The position numbers and the translations under genes were made by a program. From a bacterium (GTDB lineage Bacteria > Desulfobacterota > DSWW01), in contig JANQFG010000058.1 in NCBI GenBank assembly GCA_028277985.1, forward strand, positions 30,993 to 94,992: a stretch of 64,000 nucleotides of DNA, in the 5' to 3' direction. Shown here in pieces: positions 52,463 through 62,375 of the stretch (position 1 is its first letter; the number at the start of each line of letters is the position of its first letter). The notes under the pieces are model-generated. The model saw only the letters and a program-made list of their open reading frames with translations, was not told the DNA's origin and searched no databases.

Positions 52463-52897
52463 TCAGGCGCTCTGTTCCTGGATGTCCAGTATCTTCACGT
52501 TGAATTGGAGCGTCTTGCCTGCCAATGGGTGGTTGAGATCCAGGACCACGGTCGTGTCCTTTATCTCTGCGACACGGGCGTTCACGACCCCGCCACTCTG
52601 GTCACGGCCCTGAAGCACGACGCCCACCTTGCGTGCCTCTTCCGGGACCTGGCTCATGCTCACCTCCTGCAGGGCCTCCTCAGATCGCTCTCCGTATCCG
52701 TCCTGGGGGCTGATGCTGACCTCGGTCGTATCGCCCACGTTCAAGCCCTCCAGGGCCTTTTCCAGGGCCGGGACGATCTGCTGGGCTCCCTGCACGTAGG
52801 TGAGCGGATCGGCGTCCACATTGCTGTCTACGACACCTTCGGGTTCGATGCTGAGCGTGTATTCGATCGATACCTGCTTGCCTGCTTCAACGACCAT
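52463..52897 (-). CDS. FKBP-type peptidyl-prolyl isomerase (SlyD-like)
   Basis: A 144-residue SlyD-type FKBP. SIEYTLSIEPEGVVDSN begins the FKBP fold, GAQQIVPALEKALEGL is the family signature, PQDGYGERSEE leads into the insert-in-flap chaperone domain, and LDLNHPLAGKTLQFNVKI closes the fold. It lacks the His-rich metal-binding tail of E. coli SlyD. It would catalyse prolyl isomerisation and act as a cytoplasmic chaperone. AAGGAGG fixes the start at 52897; the frame to 52933 is discarded. Confidence 0.93.
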   Translation of the reverse strand: MVVEAGKQVSIEYTLSIEPEGVVDSNVDADPLTYVQGAQQIVPALEKALEGLNVGDTTEVSISPQDGYGERSEEALQEVSMSQVPEEARKVGVVLQGRDQSGGVVNARVAEIKDTTVVLDLNHPLAGKTLQFNVKILDIQEQSA

Positions 52898-52991
52898 TCT
52901 CAACCTCCTTGGTCCGGTCTGGGGTGATGACACAACGCATAAAAGGGTAGATTCCCCAAAAAACCCTTTGATTCAGGATCCTCGATAATAT

Positions 52992-54479
52992 TCAGACTCG
53001 CTGGGTGGATGAATCGCTCTTTGACGAGGTTAGGAGCAGGTAGAGGTCCTTGAGCGACATGCATTGCAGAAATCTGTGGAAGACCTTTGCCGCCTCACCA
53101 GGATTCCTGATGACCTTCCGTCTCAAGAGCCGCCTCACGAGTTGTGACCTCAGGGCGAACAGGGTCCTGGAATCGATCGAGTCCGGATGAATCGAATGGA
53201 CCGGGAACATCTTGTCCCAGTCCTTCTCTTCATCGATCAGGCCTCGGTCGACTGCGTCGCGCCAAAGAGGGGTCCCGCGAAATGCGGTCAGAGAGTTGAA
53301 GTTGAAGCTGTTGATGTCGATCCGTTCTGCAAATGCAAAGGTCTGCTCTACCTCCTCAACCGTTTCTCCCGGCGACCCCACGATGAAGAATCCGTGAATA
53401 ATGCCGATCCCTGCTTTCTTCGCATGGCTGACGGCCTGCTCGATGTCATGGATCTTGGTCTTCTTGTTCATGCCGTTCAGGACGCGTTGAGAGCCGCTCT
53501 CAATGCCGAACATGACGAGATCGCAGCCCGCTGTCGAGAGCTTCTCAAAGACGCCGTTCACCTTCGGTTCCGCTCTGCCCTCACAGGCCCATCGGAAGTC
53601 GTGACCTCGTGCGACCATCCCGTTGCATATCTCCGTCACCCTCTCCGGATCGAGCAGGAAATTGTCATCCACGAAGGTGAACGCGCCATATCCCTTCCGG
53701 TCGAGTTCTTCCAGTTCCTGCAGTACGTTGCCGGCCGACCGGGCCCGACATTTTCTTCCGCTGAACGTCGGGCAGTTGCAGTAGGTGCAGCCGAAGGGGC
53801 AGCCCCTCGAAGAGACGATCGAAGTGTAGGCACGGTCCCAGATGACTGCCGGGACGTCGAGCGGGAGAGAAGCGACATAGTTGATGCCGATCGCTTCACG
53901 GTCCGGAAACGGGATCGAGTCGAGGTCCTGGATGCCTTCTCGCTCCGGTGTTTCGACGACCTCTCCGGTCCTCGACCTGAAGGTTATCCCGGGGATATCG
54001 ATGAGGCGATCGAACCCCTCGGCCAGATCCCGGATGATTCCTTCGCCTTCACCCCGCGCCACGATGTCGACTGACTCCTCTGCAGCCACGATCTGCCGTG
54101 CATTTATGGAAGGGAAGACACCCCCGTAAACGATCTTTGCTGTCGGGAGGGCTGCTTTGATCTTCCTGGAGAGGTTGCGGGCGGCAGGGTAACACATGTT
54201 ACTCAGGAAGCTGATTCCGACCATGTCCGGACGTTCTCTCGTGAGCGAGTCCACGAACCCGTCATCGGAGTATTCCGGGTGGCACTGGTCCGTCAGGGAC
54301 ACATCGTGCCCCATCTCTTTGAGGACCGATGAGAGGTACATGATCCCAAGGGGCGGCTCCCCGAGCACGTAGTGCTCGTTTCCCTGGGGGTAACCTGACT
54401 TCTGCCTCCTGCGGAGGAACTTGGAGGAGGGAGGTGAGAAGAAGCGCCTGTCGCGCACGAAGATGAGGGAAGCTCTCAA
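52992..54479 (-). CDS. B12-binding-domain radical SAM protein
   Basis: A 495-residue protein with an N-terminal cobalamin-binding-like Rossmann domain (GIMYLSSVLKEMGHDV to about residue 165) and a radical SAM barrel. The SAM-cluster Cys residues are Cys227, Cys231 and Cys234 in CPFGCTYC, followed by FVDDNFLLD. The B12 domain lacks a full DxHxxG motif (DQCHPE), as in many BchE-like members. Such enzymes methylate or rearrange unreactive carbons on lipids, cofactors or natural products. The start is TTG with a weak AAAGG site, needed to keep the whole B12 domain. No neighbouring gene indicates the substrate. Confidence 0.88.
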   Translation of the reverse strand: MRASLIFVRDRRFFSPPSSKFLRRRQKSGYPQGNEHYVLGEPPLGIMYLSSVLKEMGHDVSLTDQCHPEYSDDGFVDSLTRERPDMVGISFLSNMCYPAARNLSRKIKAALPTAKIVYGGVFPSINARQIVAAEESVDIVARGEGEGIIRDLAEGFDRLIDIPGITFRSRTGEVVETPEREGIQDLDSIPFPDREAIGINYVASLPLDVPAVIWDRAYTSIVSSRGCPFGCTYCNCPTFSGRKCRARSAGNVLQELEELDRKGYGAFTFVDDNFLLDPERVTEICNGMVARGHDFRWACEGRAEPKVNGVFEKLSTAGCDLVMFGIESGSQRVLNGMNKKTKIHDIEQAVSHAKKAGIGIIHGFFIVGSPGETVEEVEQTFAFAERIDINSFNFNSLTAFRGTPLWRDAVDRGLIDEEKDWDKMFPVHSIHPDSIDSRTLFALRSQLVRRLLRRKVIRNPGEAAKVFHRFLQCMSLKDLYLLLTSSKSDSSTQRV

Positions 54480-54676
54480 ATGTGTGCCTTTCAGGTACCG
54501 TGTAGAATGCAGATCTCAGAAGAAAAGACCGTCGGCATAGAATCCCACGCCGGCGACCGAATGCACGAGGATCTTCGATGTGAGGTAACAGGATCGGGTA
54601 AGAAGGAAGCCGAGTTTCTATGTTGCCCGTAGGATACGCTCCTTTGGGAGAACAAGTCAATTCCCTGCAGGCCTGA

Positions 54677-55714
54677 TCATTGCTTCGGCCGGAAATAGGT
54701 GGACAGGGGCGGCAGATCCAGCAAGTCAAGGTTTGAGAACCGATAGGGCCGCGTGCCCTCCTGGATCTCCCTGATGAACCGGGTCACCTGATCGTTCACG
54801 GGCGCGGCCACGCCAGCCTTCGATGCCATCGCGGCAACATGGCCGTTGATGCTTTCCACCTCGCAGGGGAGCCCTTTTTCGAGATCCTGAAGCATACTCG
54901 CCTTGGAATCCCGAAAATCAGAGGCCGTGCTCCTGATGAGGTTTCTGAGACTGCCCATGTCCTGTTTCGCGAGGTCCAGGATGATTTCGGTCTCGACCCC
55001 TCGTATGGGCTCCATCTCGACCCCGAGGGCCCTCGCGGTGAGGATCGTCTCGATCATGATGTGGATCATGGCATTACAAGCCTTGTTGTTGCCCATGACC
55101 TCGCCTCCGGGGACTCCGAGGACCGTGGACATGCCCGAACCCCCTACGTTGAGCAGCAGCTTGGTCCACCTGAGGCCCTGAAGGTTCTCGGTGATAGAGG
55201 CCGTGCCCGCGTTGTCCAGGACCGATTTCACCCACTCGATCCTTTCGGTGACTCGTCCGTCCAGTTCCCCGATGGTGTAGTCCATCTGGTCTCGATCGGT
55301 CGTCATTCTGGAAACACCCGGCTCCAACAGCTCGGCAGCCCACATCACCGCACCGCCGAGGGTGCGTTCCCGACCGACAAACGAGGCCACCTTCTCCTCG
55401 GGAATCCCATTCTGAAGGGTGATGAGTGCGCTGTCCGTTCCCAGGTGGGGGAGAACCCGGGGGAGGGCCTGTTCGTCGTAGAAGGCCTTGACGAGGTAGA
55501 TGACCAGATCGTAGATTCCCTCCATCCTCTCTGGGGGCAAAGCTCTCACCGCCTGCTCGACATTCAAGGTTCCGACGATTTTCGAGCCTTTCTCGTTCAA
55601 GGCCGCAACGTGGTCCAGGTTGGTATCCACCATGGACACGTCCAGGCCGGCCCTGGTCAACAGGGTCCCAACCACGGTGCCCAACGAGCCGGCTCCCAGC
55701 ACAGCGATCCTCAT
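54677..55714 (-). CDS. 2-dehydropantoate 2-reductase (ApbA/PanE) family protein
   Basis: A 345-residue NAD(P)H-dependent reductase. IAVLGAGSLGTVVG is the Rossmann motif, LITLQNGI the family segment, and LRWTKLLLNVG contains the catalytic Lys with the following Asn. It would reduce 2-ketopantoate in pantothenate and CoA synthesis, though many paralogues act on other ketoacids, and no other pan genes are nearby. It is somewhat longer than E. coli PanE (303 residues). GGAGG precedes the ATG. Confidence 0.88.
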   Translation of the reverse strand: MRIAVLGAGSLGTVVGTLLTRAGLDVSMVDTNLDHVAALNEKGSKIVGTLNVEQAVRALPPERMEGIYDLVIYLVKAFYDEQALPRVLPHLGTDSALITLQNGIPEEKVASFVGRERTLGGAVMWAAELLEPGVSRMTTDRDQMDYTIGELDGRVTERIEWVKSVLDNAGTASITENLQGLRWTKLLLNVGGSGMSTVLGVPGGEVMGNNKACNAMIHIMIETILTARALGVEMEPIRGVETEIILDLAKQDMGSLRNLIRSTASDFRDSKASMLQDLEKGLPCEVESINGHVAAMASKAGVAAPVNDQVTRFIREIQEGTRPYRFSNLDLLDLPPLSTYFRPKQ

Positions 55715-55740
55715 GGCATGCCTCCGTACCTGAAACGAAA

Positions 55741-55775
55741 TCAGGCCAGGGAGCGGGTCTTGCCCCCTGGCCTGA
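55741..55775 (-). terminator. Strong rho-independent terminator of the cysteine-rich protein gene
   Basis: TCAGGCCAGGG (55741-55751) and CCCTGGCCTGA (55765-55775) form a perfect 11-bp stem with a 13-base loop. In minus-strand direction it is followed by TTTCGTTT. It lies 70 bases past the stop. Confidence 0.75.
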
Positions 55776-55844
55776 AGCAGCTTCCTATCTTGCTCCGGGT
55801 CTCCCTGAATGGCCGAGCGGCTCTTTCAGGGCCGGACTACCAGG

Positions 55845-57113
55845 TTACCTCCTCCGTCTCCACCTCAGGAACAGTCCCGCTCCGACCGGAGCAAGCAAGA
55901 GGACGATCGGATTGACAGGCAGGGAACCTCTCCGGGGCGTGCCGTTGAGCACCGAGGCCTCCGCACTCGCGTCGGCGCACGAGCCGGCCGGAGTGACCGA
56001 CACGCCGGGATCGTGAATGTAGCTTTCCCCGGTAATATCTACGTCCTGAAGCTTGTACCAGTACGTGACGCCGCTTTCCGCGCTGGAGTCGACATACGTG
56101 TAGAAGGCGCCCTGGGTCGGTCCACCCTCGGCCGGGATGAGCGCGGGATTGATCTTTTCGAACACTCCATCCTGGGATTCGCTGCGCAGGATGTTGAATC
56201 CGGCCGAATCGATCTCCGCCGCAGTCTCCCACACCAGTGTCACGCCGCTTCCACTGCCCGCTACCTGAAAATAGAGAAGCTCGACCGGAATGCCGCAGTC
56301 AACGCAGTTCAGACAGATCGGAGCGATTTCCGGACATGGATCCAGTCCGGGCTCTCCGCAAATCTCACCCGGATCGATGTATCCATCACCGCACAGGGGC
56401 TCCTTGACGCAGATGGGATCGCCCGAGCACGCGGCGTCGCTGCAGCAGGGATCCTCCCATCCTGTGGCAATGCAGGTATGATCGCACGTATCCGTATCCT
56501 CGTCGCAGGTGTCGTTGGTGCAATCACTCGAATCGTCGCAGGGATCACTGCCGGGCTGGCAATCCGAAGCCGGATCGCAAACCTCGGTACCGTTGCAGTA
56601 AAGACCGTCATCACAGCTGCCGTCGTCGGGCGTATTTACACAGTTGCCCGCATCGCAGGTATCCGCTGTGCAGGTAACCCCGTCATCACAGAGACTGTCG
56701 TCGGGTGTGTTGACACAGCTGGCCGCTTCGCACGTATCCACTGTACAGGCAAGCCCGTCATCACAGCTTGCAGAGGCGGCTGGATCCTCGTCCACGCTTC
56801 CATCGCAGTCGTTGTCGATGCCGTCACAGATCTCCGTTGCACCCGGATGGATACACTTGGCGCACGGAGCACATTCTGCGGGCCCGCACACGGTACATGT
56901 GGCCGTGTCACACACGGGCGGGTCGTCGCACGGGTTGTCGTCGCAGTCCAGTTCCGGATAGGTGCACAGTTCGCTCCCGGGATCTCCGTAGCCGTCGTTG
57001 TCGTTGTCCGTACAATGGCATGCAATGGAGATCGAGGCTTGCGCTGTTATGGGTGCCAGCACAAAAGCCATCAGAACAAGAAGAAGGGTGTTTATTCTCA
57101 TCGACTTGCGCAT
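55845..57113 (-). CDS. Secreted cysteine-rich repeat protein with C-terminal membrane anchor
   Basis: A 422-residue exported protein: signal peptide (LLLVLMAFVLAPITAQA), then about 265 residues with some 40 cysteines arranged in Asp-rich, calcium- or metal-binding-like units (DNDNDGYGD; EICDGIDNDCDG, as in MopE-type proteins) and a tandem 25-residue repeat (CVNTPDD...CDDG...CT.DTC). A fibronectin-like domain follows (about 285-375), and the protein ends with a proline, a hydrophobic helix (IVLLLAPVGAGLFL) and RWRRRR, the layout of a C-terminal sorting or anchor signal. It is probably displayed on the cell surface. AGGAGG precedes the start. No known enzyme function. Confidence 0.85.
   Translation of the reverse strand: MRKSMRINTLLLVLMAFVLAPITAQASISIACHCTDNDNDGYGDPGSELCTYPELDCDDNPCDDPPVCDTATCTVCGPAECAPCAKCIHPGATEICDGIDNDCDGSVDEDPAASASCDDGLACTVDTCEAASCVNTPDDSLCDDGVTCTADTCDAGNCVNTPDDGSCDDGLYCNGTEVCDPASDCQPGSDPCDDSSDCTNDTCDEDTDTCDHTCIATGWEDPCCSDAACSGDPICVKEPLCGDGYIDPGEICGEPGLDPCPEIAPICLNCVDCGIPVELLYFQVAGSGSGVTLVWETAAEIDSAGFNILRSESQDGVFEKINPALIPAEGGPTQGAFYTYVDSSAESGVTYWYKLQDVDITGESYIHDPGVSVTPAGSCADASAEASVLNGTPRRGSLPVNPIVLLLAPVGAGLFLRWRRRR
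56600..56775 (-). repeat. Tandem 75-bp (25-residue) repeats in the cysteine-rich protein
   Basis: The coding sequence repeats the pattern CVNTPDD-x2-CDDG-x2-CT-x-DTC-x4 with a period of 25 residues, at least twice in full and again in part. Limits are approximate. Confidence 0.7.
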
Positions 57114-57200
57114 CACTGCATCCTCCTCTTTTATGTCTGAAAAGTGGGCTGTACCGTAGTGCTTCTAAAACGTTGTTCATGGGGACAGTATTGTAGCCGT

Positions 57201-57229
57201 ATACTACTTCCCTGTCCTCCGGGAGTCAA
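57201..57229 (-). promoter_or_regulatory. Sigma-70-like promoter for the cysteine-rich protein gene
   Basis: Minus-strand TTGACT (57224-57229) and TAGTAT (57201-57206) are exactly 17 bases apart, in an AT-rich stretch about 90 bases before the start. A second TTGACG lies just upstream. Confidence 0.6.
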
Positions 57230-57318
57230 CATGTTTTTCGTCAAAAATTGATATTTTAGCGGATGGAATTGGAGGGAATTCGAATTTCCGTCTTGCCCGG
57301 CCCGGGGCGATCCCCTGC

Positions 57319-60300
57319 TCAGGCAAACACGGAGGCGAGGCCGGCGATCGGCATGAGCAGTATGCGCAGCAGAACCCGCGCGATCCCCAACGCTTCTACG
57401 GGCTCTCCCAGGGGTCGGCAGAAGCGGTCGTAGGCGACGACAAGGGCCTTTCCCGGCTCGTTTTGTGCCAGATGACGATCCCGGAAGGTCCTGAGGGCGT
57501 GCAGTTTCTGGCGCGCGCCATGGCCGGCAAAAACGGCCTCCATGAGGCAGGGGGGATCCGGATCGTCGTCACAAAGATCCCCCTGCCCGTCGTTGTCCCG
57601 GTCGACCTGATCCGAGTTCCACGTCAGGGGGCAGTTGTCGCAGACATCTCCCCAGGTGTCCCCATCGCCGTCCTGCTGATCCGGGTTAGGCGTGAATGGG
57701 CAGTTGTCCTCATCGTTGATGTACCCGTCCTCGTCCTGGTCCGCATCCGGGTCCTCCACCTTGAGAGAAAGCGCGGGATCGCCGAAAAGCTCATAGTTTT
57801 CCAGGACATCGGTGCCGACACCATGGCTCACGAATGCAGATATCTTGGCCGCCGTGGTTGCCGAACCGAGCTCGAGGTTGCGGGTCACGATCAACTCCTC
57901 GAGCAGCTCGGTGACCATCACCGCATCCGAGTAGAGACCGGAAACACCGATGGGGGAGAAGGCGCCTATGGCTCCCTTGGTGCGGATGTGAAGAAAAGCC
58001 TCGGACATGGAGAGATCGATCTCCGGATCCGCGAAGAAGCCGGAGTTGCAACTCGCCACGACCACAAAGGTCCAGTGCCGGTCGTTTTGCAGCTCCAGCA
58101 CGTCTTCCGTCTGGAAGAAGTGGTGGGCCCAGTTGACCGACGAGCCGTGGCCCGTGTAGGTCGTCAGGAGGGCTCCGCCGTTGATCGCATTCACCAGGTC
58201 CACGTTGGCTGCCGAGTTCGTGGGATAGTTGTCTATGTAGATTCTCCTCGGAAGGTAGTTGTCAGGAATCGCAGCCTGGATCATGTCTTCGCAAACGTCC
58301 TGAAATCCCTGGCCCTCATCGGCTCCAAAGATGGCCCGTCTCATCCAGAGGGACTGCTCCAGGCTCTCGTAGGCGATCATCTTGCCCACGATCTCGGCGG
58401 CCCCCAGCGGAAAGGGGGTGCTGATGCGGCCCAGAAAGAGATCGGGCAGGTCATCCGCCCCGGCAACACAAGCGAAGGGGTGATCCGTCGGCCTCTGGCC
58501 GGTGGGAGAGCGATGGACCATGAAGGGAGGTACCTGCTCTCCAAAGCTCTTTCCCAGGTGGTCTCTGAAATCGTAGCTGGCGTCTCCAAAGAGCACCACA
58601 TAGAGGGGCGCGGGTGGTTCCCAATTCGCATACGCGTACTCTATGAAGTCCTTGATCGCCTGTGGGGCCAGGATTCCATCGTTGAATTCGTCGTAGATGT
58701 TCTCCGTGAGCACAACCTGGGTGCGAAGCCCCTGGGATGAACGGTGAGCAGACAATGTCTGGGCTGCACCCTCGAGGGCTTCGGTGACGATCACGATGTA
58801 GTCCGCACCGTTCGTGGATGAAAGAAGGTCGCTGGGCGAGTCGAGTTCAACCGAAGCCGGCGTTTCGGGACGGTTCAGGGTGAGGGCGATGTAGTCGGTC
58901 CGGCCCACGAGTGCGTCGTCGAAGCTCAGCGTGTAGTCGTCACCGTCCGGGAGAACGTCGAAACCGGTCAGACGGACCGGGTTCAGCGGATCGGAAACGT
59001 CGAACGCCTCCAGATCGGCAACGGAGAATCCGGTCACATTGAAGAGGAAGGTGCCGGTGCCTTCTCCGTTGAAAGCCAGCAGATCCGCCTCGGCCGTATA
59101 CGAATCCAGGTACTCGATCTCGAGCCAGTTCACGTAGAAGCCGTCCACCTCCGACCCGGTATCGCCCGGAGCTGAGAGAACAATCGTGTTGTCGCCTTCC
59201 AGCAACTGGGACTGGGCGATCGGGATTTCGTGCAGGTATTCGACGAACCCGTCCCAATCGTCATCGTCAACCGAGGTGCCGTTCAGTGCCACTGTGGTGT
59301 GATGATCCGGGTTGAAAGCCGTATCCGTGGAGCCCCTGAGGCTGACACGCAGGGTGCCTGTACCCGCCTCGGCCGAAACGTTCTCCAGACGAACCGTGTA
59401 GGTCTCTACCGTCGGTGCATTGCATCGGTCCCAGTACCAGTAATCCACCTCCCCACCCCCTACGGGATTCTGGTAGTAGACGTGGTTCTCCTCCACCCGC
59501 CGGGTGTTCTCAAAGGAGGTGAGGGCAGGCGCCGAACCGCCGGGGGTCACAAGGCGTTCCTGCATGCGCAGCCCCGGCAACGAATCCGCATAGAGCCAGT
59601 AGATATTCCGACCCGTGTAAATCGTGTCGACCGGCTGCCCGTAGAAGAGCAGATAGTCCCCCGGGTCGAAGACCCCGTCCGCTTCTCCGGACAGGTGGAT
59701 CGGGACCTCGCCCCCCTGGCTCTCCATGTGTACGTTTCTCGGGTCCACGCTGCCCGCGTCATACCCCGCGGCGACCAGGTCTGCGTAATCCACACGGTAG
59801 ATCCCCGGCGCCTCCACCCCGAGTTTTACGTTCGGGCCGGACCCGCCCGAGAATGTTGCAGCCCGCGGACTGCCCTGGAGTAACCCTGAATCGGTCGCTG
59901 CGGGACTCACGAGCGTACCTTGGATCGCTTCATAGTTGATGACCTGCTCCGCGAGCATCGTCTCGTAGCTGTCGAGTGTCCGCGCCTGGGACTGCTGCGA
60001 GTCCATGTAGGACAGCCGCGTGCCGTAGTCCACGCGGAAGCGTATCCGTGTGTAGAGTCGAAGCCGTCTTTCCGCGGAATTTGCCTGTGCAGGGTGAATC
60101 AGGACCCTGGCCACCCGGAGGCCCCTCAGAGATCCCTCTTCCCGCAGTTCCACCAGTGCACCGGGAAAGAGTGAATCGGAAACATAGGCCGCCTCTTCTC
60201 GATAGGATTGGAGAAGGTACCTCGGCTCCCCATCCTCCTGCCCCAATACCGTGCGCGGGCAGGGGAGGACCCACGTATCGGCCCGATCGCTGTAGTCGGT

Positions 60301-60603
60301 CTCCAGGACCTGGACAGAGGGTTCGGCTTGATCCGGCAGCCCGACGAGCAGACCTTTCACCGGCAGCAGCGGGTAACCCTCGCGAGAGGATTTTCCTGCG
60401 CCGGGCAGTTCAACCTTCAAGTATGCGTTCCCTTGTTCGTCGCTCTCCTGGAGCCTGAAGGCGCCGGCATCGAACTCGAGCACGATGCCCTGAGCGTCGC
60501 TCGAAACGGTGCGGATCTGGGTGAGGGCGAGAGCGCCGTTCGGCAATCCGCTGGCAAGAAGAAGGATGGGAAGGACGTGGATGAAGATTCGCTTCGCTGA
60601 CAT
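57319..60603 (-). CDS. Secreted gingipain-like C25 cysteine peptidase with thrombospondin type 3 repeats
   Basis: A 1094-residue exported protease. A signal peptide ([20 protein letters not shown]) leads to a propeptide-like region and the C25 catalytic domain. TYTGHGSS carries His819 and [10 protein letters not shown] carries Cys852, 33 residues apart, the same spacing as the gingipain R His211/Cys244 dyad. Asp-rich thrombospondin type 3-like repeats ([30 protein letters not shown]) follow at about 985-1035. The last ~75 residues ([34 protein letters not shown]) look like a divergent CFI-box C-terminal domain ending in a hydrophobic helix. It probably cleaves proteins outside the cell or matures surface proteins. 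Confidence 0.9.
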   Translation of the reverse strand: MSAKRIFIHVLPILLLASGLPNGALALTQIRTVSSDAQGIVLEFDAGAFRLQESDEQGNAYLKVELPGAGKSSREGYPLLPVKGLLVGLPDQAEPSVQVLETDYSDRADTWVLPCPRTVLGQEDGEPRYLLQSYREEAAYVSDSLFPGALVELREEGSLRGLRVARVLIHPAQANSAERRLRLYTRIRFRVDYGTRLSYMDSQQSQARTLDSYETMLAEQVINYEAIQGTLVSPAATDSGLLQGSPRAATFSGGSGPNVKLGVEAPGIYRVDYADLVAAGYDAGSVDPRNVHMESQGGEVPIHLSGEADGVFDPGDYLLFYGQPVDTIYTGRNIYWLYADSLPGLRMQERLVTPGGSAPALTSFENTRRVEENHVYYQNPVGGGEVDYWYWDRCNAPTVETYTVRLENVSAEAGTGTLRVSLRGSTDTAFNPDHHTTVALNGTSVDDDDWDGFVEYLHEIPIAQSQLLEGDNTIVLSAPGDTGSEVDGFYVNWLEIEYLDSYTAEADLLAFNGEGTGTFLFNVTGFSVADLEAFDVSDPLNPVRLTGFDVLPDGDDYTLSFDDALVGRTDYIALTLNRPETPASVELDSPSDLLSSTNGADYIVIVTEALEGAAQTLSAHRSSQGLRTQVVLTENIYDEFNDGILAPQAIKDFIEYAYANWEPPAPLYVVLFGDASYDFRDHLGKSFGEQVPPFMVHRSPTGQRPTDHPFACVAGADDLPDLFLGRISTPFPLGAAEIVGKMIAYESLEQSLWMRRAIFGADEGQGFQDVCEDMIQAAIPDNYLPRRIYIDNYPTNSAANVDLVNAINGGALLTTYTGHGSSVNWAHHFFQTEDVLELQNDRHWTFVVVASCNSGFFADPEIDLSMSEAFLHIRTKGAIGAFSPIGVSGLYSDAVMVTELLEELIVTRNLELGSATTAAKISAFVSHGVGTDVLENYELFGDPALSLKVEDPDADQDEDGYINDEDNCPFTPNPDQQDGDGDTWGDVCDNCPLTWNSDQVDRDNDGQGDLCDDDPDPPCLMEAVFAGHGARQKLHALRTFRDRHLAQNEPGKALVVAYDRFCRPLGEPVEALGIARVLLRILLMPIAGLASVFA

Positions 60604-60658
60604 GGTGCACCGCTCCTGCAGGAAAAGACGCGACGAAACGCGGAGTGGATAAATTTCA

Positions 60659-60692
60659 ATTATATAGTCGCTAACTATGCCTGGATTGTCAA
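60659..60692 (-). promoter_or_regulatory. Possible promoter of the C25 peptidase gene
   Basis: Minus-strand TTGACA (60687-60692) and TATAAT (60659-60664) both match consensus, but the spacer is 22 bases, longer than usual; TATATA two bases upstream reduces it to 20. The region is AT-rich and shared with the divergent synthetase gene. Confidence 0.35.
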
Positions 60693-60785
60693 GGCTTCTG
60701 CGACCCGCTTCTTTGTGCTAACCTGCCACTCAGTGTTTTTGTGGAGGAATCGAGACCCAACAGAACAGCGTGCAAGAGGGAATCC

Positions 60786-62195
60786 ATGAGCGACCGAATG
60801 TATGATGAACTGAGACCCCTGTTTTCTCCCAAATCCATTGCCGTCATAGGAGCCTCCGGCACGCCGGGGAAGTGGGGGCATTCCATGGTGGCGAGACCCA
60901 TCGAGTCGGCTTTTCGCGGGCCGATCTATCCGATCAATCCTAAGGCGGACAAGATCGAAGGGCTCACTGTCTACCGCAACATCCGGGACGTACCCGGTCC
61001 CGTCGAGATGGCGATCGTGACCGTACCCGCGCGAATGGTGCCGGATGCGGTGAGGGATTGTGCTGCCAAAGGGGTGCGGGCCATGGTTGTGATTTCGGCA
61101 GGGTTTGCAGAGACCGGTCCTGAGGGAAAGGCCTTGCAGGATGAAGTTGTCGAGCTCGCCCGATCCGCCAATATTCGGATCATGGGGCCGAACGGTATGG
61201 GGATCTATACCTCGGAAGTCCGGCTGAACACCGCCTTCAATTTCATGCCCAAATCGGGCGGCATCTCCTTTGTCTCCCAGAGCGGCACCATGGGGGCCTA
61301 TCTGATGGGAATCGCCAGCGACAAAGGATACGGATTCAATGCCTTCCTGAGCGTCGGCAACCAGGCGGACCTCTCCATGGCGGACTACATCGAATACCTG
61401 GGCGAAGACGACCGAACAAAGGTGATCGTCCTGTATATCGAGGGCCTGAAGCACGGCCACCGGTTTCTCAAGAATGCGAAAGAGGTCATTCGCAAGAAGC
61501 CGATCATCGTCTACAAGAGCGGTCAGGGAGAGGACGGCGCCAGGGCGGCCATGAGTCACACCGCTTCGATCGCCGGATCGGACGCTACCTTCGATGCCGT
61601 CTGTCGTCAGTCCGGTATCATCCGGACCTATGACGTCAGCCATGCCTTTGACATTGCCGAGGCCCTCTCGAAGCAGCCCCTGCCAAAGGGGAATCGTGTC
61701 GGGATCGTGGCGGGCGGTGGGGGAATGTGCGTGGTTTCCACGGATGCGTGCAACGGGTACGGATTGAGAGTCCCGGAGTTGGATCAAGATACGGTGGAAG
61801 AAATCTCGCGACTCCTATTACCCCATGCTGCGCCACCCAAGAACCCTGTCGATCTGGCAGCAGACCCGAGGGGTATGACCCTGGCCAACGTTGCCGAAGC
61901 TCTTGCCCTCCATCCCGATATCGATGCAATCATTTCAGAGGCACCGTTATGGGGAGTTTCTCCCCAGAACGTGCAGGAGAGACTGGACGCCGCCGAAAAG
62001 ATGTCTCAGATTCCTGAGAAATACGGCAAACCCCTAATCGCTCTGTCAATGAGTCGCTTCATGACCGGCATTGTGTATGAGTTGATGAGAGACCGAAACA
62101 TTCCCTTCTACGAATTCCCAAAGGATTCGGCGAGGGCCGTGTACGGGCTCTACATGTATTCCTTGCTGCGAATGCGATCCGATGCCATGGCCTGA
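60786..62195 (+). CDS. ADP-forming acetyl/acyl-CoA synthetase, alpha-type protein
   Basis: A 469-residue protein with the order of ACD alpha subunits: CoA-binding domain (SIAVIGASGTPGKWGHSMV), succinyl-CoA-ligase-like domain (RIMGPNGMGIYTSEVRLNTAF; ISFVSQSGTMGA), then a flavodoxin-like ligase domain. Ser-His in AAMSHTASIAGSD is the phosphorylated-His segment. Such enzymes interconvert acyl-CoA plus ADP and phosphate with acid plus ATP, conserving energy at the end of acid catabolism. The ATP-grasp beta part is absent here and not adjacent, so a partner must be encoded elsewhere. GAGGG precedes the ATG at 60786; an in-frame ATG at 60741 is discarded. Confidence 0.88.
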   Translation: MSDRMYDELRPLFSPKSIAVIGASGTPGKWGHSMVARPIESAFRGPIYPINPKADKIEGLTVYRNIRDVPGPVEMAIVTVPARMVPDAVRDCAAKGVRAMVVISAGFAETGPEGKALQDEVVELARSANIRIMGPNGMGIYTSEVRLNTAFNFMPKSGGISFVSQSGTMGAYLMGIASDKGYGFNAFLSVGNQADLSMADYIEYLGEDDRTKVIVLYIEGLKHGHRFLKNAKEVIRKKPIIVYKSGQGEDGARAAMSHTASIAGSDATFDAVCRQSGIIRTYDVSHAFDIAEALSKQPLPKGNRVGIVAGGGGMCVVSTDACNGYGLRVPELDQDTVEEISRLLLPHAAPPKNPVDLAADPRGMTLANVAEALALHPDIDAIISEAPLWGVSPQNVQERLDAAEKMSQIPEKYGKPLIALSMSRFMTGIVYELMRDRNIPFYEFPKDSARAVYGLYMYSLLRMRSDAMA

Positions 62196-62265
62196 TCAGG
62201 ACAACAGGGGCGCAAGACGTTGCATGAGAATCCGGACTCCCTTTTTCCAGGGCTCCAAGAACATC

Positions 62266-62294
62266 TTGACACACCCCGTTCTTTTCCATACCTT
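62266..62294 (+). promoter_or_regulatory. Candidate sigma-70 promoter for the C45-type hydrolase gene
   Basis: TTGACA (62266-62271) and TACCTT (62289-62294) are separated by 17 bases, about 80 bases before the ATG at 62376. Confidence 0.5.
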
Positions 62295-62375
62295 CGAATT
62301 TGCTGCAAAAATGATTCCTGACGTCTTTTCCCCGCGGACACGACTTTCTCAACGAACCTGCGAAGGAGGAGAATC

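Noticed and set aside
55845..55950. PEP-CTERM or GlyGly-CTERM sorting signal on the cysteine-rich protein
   Set aside because: The tail has the general hydrophobic-plus-Arg shape, but neither the PEP motif nor a Gly-Gly motif is present, so only an unspecified anchor is claimed.
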